Assembly: GCF_000763495.1 (NCBI RefSeq)
Contig: NZ_CP009576.1
Span: 1,932,001 to 1,996,000 of the forward strand
Reading direction: 5' to 3'
Length of the DNA stretch: 64,000 nucleotides
Origin: Listeria ivanovii subsp. londoniensis
GTDB taxonomy: Bacteria > Bacillota > Bacilli > Lactobacillales > Listeriaceae
Shown: one piece after another, positions 62,161 through 64,000 of the stretch
Layout: each line of letters begins with the position of its first letter
Numbering within the stretch: position 1 is the stretch's first letter
Notes under the pieces: model-generated
Database searches by the model: none
The model's input: the letters and a program-made list of their open reading frames with translations, nothing else
What the model was told of the DNA's origin: nothing
Translations under genes and position numbers: made by a program

Positions 62161-62188
62161 AAACAGCGCCTTTTCGCGCTGTTTTTAT
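62161..62188. terminator. terminator between aroK and the convergent gene
   Basis: ACAGCGC and GCGCTGT stem with CTTTTC loop, followed by TTTTTATTATT and preceded by A residues, so both directions are possible. Confidence 0.85.
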
Positions 62189-62742
62189 TATTCAGTGCAA
62201 TGTCTACACCACATATTTGGCATAACGGAAGTATAGTCTTTGGTAAATGTTAGTAAGTCATAAAAAATACTATCCGCATAGCTTGTATCCATATTTTCTA
62301 TTTTGTTTAATTCGATTTCGCGATGAAGTGACTCAAGCGCTGCATCCCGAAGTACTGGTAATACGTAGCCTGTGATTTTAATTTGTGCTAAAGCAGCGGA
62401 GACAGTAATTTGATCTGAAAGCCTCACTATTTCACCGTATTCTGCTAGTAGTTGTTGTAAACGATCTACCCCGTCGTCCTTAGCCGGCACATAAGTAGAG
62501 CCCTTCACTGTTTCCATCATATACTTCGGAAATGCAGCTAAATTAAGACCTTGATCACTCTTATCGCTAAAATATTCCTCCAAGCGCCTCAATACTTCTA
62601 AACCATCCGCAGCTCCAAAAGGACCAAATCGATCTGTCTTATCTAAATAAAAATCCGCTTTGAAATGATCTCTAAAATGTGGATGCGTTGTCTCGATTGC
62701 CAGAAGTTTTTCTGGTTGATCAATGTACATTGTTATTGCCAT
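62188..62742 (-). CDS. conserved hypothetical protein
   Basis: About 184 residues, soluble and mostly helical after a short N-terminal beta segment (MAITMYIDQPEKLLAIETTH). Features: LEVLRRLEEYFSDKSDQG, DGVDRLQQLLAEYGEIV and a C-terminal YADSIFYDLLTFTKDYTSV ending in WCRHCTE with two cysteines. No family recognised. A GGAGG site 10 bases before ATG at 62742 makes this the better start over 62763. Confidence 0.7.
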   Translation of the reverse strand: MAITMYIDQPEKLLAIETTHPHFRDHFKADFYLDKTDRFGPFGAADGLEVLRRLEEYFSDKSDQGLNLAAFPKYMMETVKGSTYVPAKDDGVDRLQQLLAEYGEIVRLSDQITVSAALAQIKITGYVLPVLRDAALESLHREIELNKIENMDTSYADSIFYDLLTFTKDYTSVMPNMWCRHCTE

Positions 62743-62821
62743 TTTATCCATTCCTCCATTCATGTGAAATATCCTACATTCATCTTACCAAATTCTGCTG
62801 GCTTTTAAAAGGAGGATAAAT

Positions 62822-62875
62822 ATGACAAATAATCGACAATTTCAGTGGATATTTAGGGTTGTTTTTGTATTTTAA
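62822..62875 (+). CDS. possible 17-residue small ORF or gene-start remnant
   Basis: ATG at 62822 follows a perfect AAAAGGAGG six bases upstream and encodes MTNNRQFQWIFRVVFVF before a TAA. The hydrophobic end looks like the start of a membrane protein. No promoter is clear. Either a small peptide gene or the surviving start of a deleted gene. The rest of the 318-base gap (62876-63040) shows nothing else. Confidence 0.4.
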   Translation: MTNNRQFQWIFRVVFVF

Positions 62876-63045
62876 TTAACCTAAAAAAACAAAAAAGTAT
62901 ATAATCCATCTTTTTTTGATTTAAAAGTTAAAATCTACTCTTTTGACCAATTTTTCATTTCGTGGTTAAATAAGGACTGGGCTTGATTTAGCAATAATCA
63001 CGTCTGTTAATTATTAGTCAATCACACACACTCGAGAAAACAAAA

Positions 63046-63080
63046 ACCGCCATTTATCCCATTTTGGCGGTTTTTGTATA
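63046..63080. terminator. terminator at the right edge
   Basis: AAAACCGCCA and TTGGCGGTTTTTG form a stem around TTTATCCCATT with A and T runs on both sides, just after the stop of the methyltransferase gene. Confidence 0.85.
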
Positions 63081-63081
63081 T

Positions 63082-64000
63082 TTATTTTACGTTTAATACT
63101 GTTACAGCTTCGATATGTGTTGTCATTGGGAACATGTCTACCGGCTGAACTTGTTTTGCTTCATAGCCACCTTCTGTCAAAATTTGCATATCGCGAGCTA
63201 ACGTCCCCGGGTTACACGAGACATAAACCACTTTCTTCGGCTTCATTGCTAGAATAGTTTGTAAGAGTTTTTCATCACAGCCTTTTCGAGGTGGATCTAC
63301 AACGAGAACATCTGCTATGATTCCAGCTTTATACCACGCTGGAATGACTTCTTCAGCTTTTCCAGTTTCAAAAGTAGTATTATTCAACTCATTCAATGCT
63401 GCGTTCGCTCTTGCATCTTGAATCGCTTGATCAACAATTTCAACCCCATAAACATGTTTTGCTTTTTTCGCGAGGCAAAGAGAGATAGAACCAATACCAC
63501 AATACGCATCAATCACCGTTTCTTCACCAGTCAATTCTGCTGCTTCTAAAGCCTGTTGGTATAAAACTTCTGTTTGTAGTGGATTCACTTGATAAAAAGA
63601 GCGGGCAGAAATGGCAAATCGTATGCCGTGTATGGAGTCTTCAATGATGTCTTTTCCCCAAAGCGTTTTCGTACGATTGCCAAAAATCACGTTGGTTTTC
63701 TGCGGATTAATATTTTGGACAATGGATGTCAGCGCTAATTGTTCTGTTAAATCACGAATAATATCCTCTTTAAAAGGGATTTTATCTTTATTTGTCACGA
63801 GTACTAGCATTAATTGGCCAGTTGTATGAGCAACTCGTGTCATAATATGCCGAATGTCCCCTTTTCCTGTTTTTTCGTTATATGGTTCCGTACCATATTT
63901 AGCGAGAATCTCTCGAGCCTTCTGCACAGCATAATCGCCTTGTTCATTATGAATTAAACATGTGGTCATATCAATAATTTCATGGCTTCTTTTTTGATAA
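63082..64000 (-). CDS. 23S rRNA (uracil-5-)-methyltransferase paralogue, 5' end beyond the window
   Basis: The C-terminal two thirds of an RlmCD/RumA-family enzyme, about half identical to the copy at 4551-5930 over the catalytic half. SAM motif DAYCGIGSISLCLA, DPPRKGCDEK and the catalytic YVSCNPGTLARD are intact. An in-frame ATG at 63969 is internal: the frame stays open to base 64000 (residues YQKRSHEIID before it), and the TRAM and iron-sulfur region must lie outside. Hence a window-edge truncation, not a broken gene. Confidence 0.88.
   Translation of the reverse strand, partial: YQKRSHEIIDMTTCLIHNEQGDYAVQKAREILAKYGTEPYNEKTGKGDIRHIMTRVAHTTGQLMLVLVTNKDKIPFKEDIIRDLTEQLALTSIVQNINPQKTNVIFGNRTKTLWGKDIIEDSIHGIRFAISARSFYQVNPLQTEVLYQQALEAAELTGEETVIDAYCGIGSISLCLAKKAKHVYGVEIVDQAIQDARANAALNELNNTTFETGKAEEVIPAWYKAGIIADVLVVDPPRKGCDEKLLQTILAMKPKKVVYVSCNPGTLARDMQILTEGGYEAKQVQPVDMFPMTTHIEAVTVLNVK

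Noticed and set aside
63082-63969. Methyltransferase starting at the ATG at 63969 as a short or truncated gene
   Set aside because: The frame remains open to the window edge, and the family needs about 150 more N-terminal residues; it is cut by the window.
1-64000. CRISPR array or cas genes
   Set aside because: No run of regularly spaced repeats and no cas-like protein was seen.

Overview
The window is a low-GC Firmicute chromosome that I read as Listeria sensu stricto. The gene order matches, from memory, the lmo1696-lmo1751 stretch of L. monocytogenes EGD-e: fosX, map, a mreB paralogue, a levR-type regulator, the 1,2-beta-glucan genes, gltBCD and the virABRS cluster. The fosX remnant differs at many residues from the L. 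monocytogenes protein I remember, so the species is left open. Shine-Dalgarno sites are strong, and GTG or TTG starts are fairly common. Most of the window is ordinary core genome; there is no prophage, transposase or CRISPR array.

Layout. 1-8 kb: VanZ-like protein, CDF transporter, acetyltransferase, a soluble PAS chemotaxis receptor, a decayed locus (nested hairpin, stop-riddled gene remnant, 3'-truncated fosX), an rRNA uracil methyltransferase, OsmC-like protein, deoxynucleoside kinase and YihY protein. 8-15 kb: AAC(3)-like protein, methionine aminopeptidase, flavodoxin, M29 aminopeptidase, MFS transporter, MreB paralogue, tRNA-Arg(CCU). 15-22 kb: two small MarR operons, then a PTS IIB-IIA-GH170 operon behind a sigma-54 promoter next to its LevR-type activator. 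22-25.5 kb: DEAD-box helicase and a GntR/ABC operon.

25.5-29.8 kb is the accessory island. It is a six-gene type VII secretion (LXG) toxin cassette: two small helical targeting partners, an LXG toxin with a glycine-zipper C-terminus, a polytopic membrane protein that is the likely immunity factor, and two small DUF5085-like proteins. The cassette lies between near-identical 31-bp direct repeats. One repeat is the 3' end of the neighbouring oxidoreductase gene, so the island looks like a discrete insertion that duplicated or regenerated that gene end. No recombinase or secretion machinery is present.

29.8-40.8 kb: a divergent regulon for 1,2-beta-glucooligosaccharides. A binding protein and two permeases import the sugars; a GH94 phosphorylase and a GH3 beta-glucosidase degrade them; a LacI repressor and an oxidoreductase complete the leftward operon. 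The shared promoter region has two copies of one operator and a perfect cre. 40.8-48 kb: glutamate synthase (gltD, gltB) and divergent gltC. 48-52 kb: an acetyltransferase/polyol dehydrogenase pair and an amino-acid ABC transporter under a T-box, probably for histidine. 52-60 kb: the Vir cell-envelope stress operon (ABC module, response regulator, three apparently unrelated genes, sensor kinase). 60-64 kb: nitrilase-like hydrolase, small membrane protein, shikimate kinase with a puzzling start, a hypothetical protein, and a second rRNA uracil methyltransferase paralogue that runs off the right edge.
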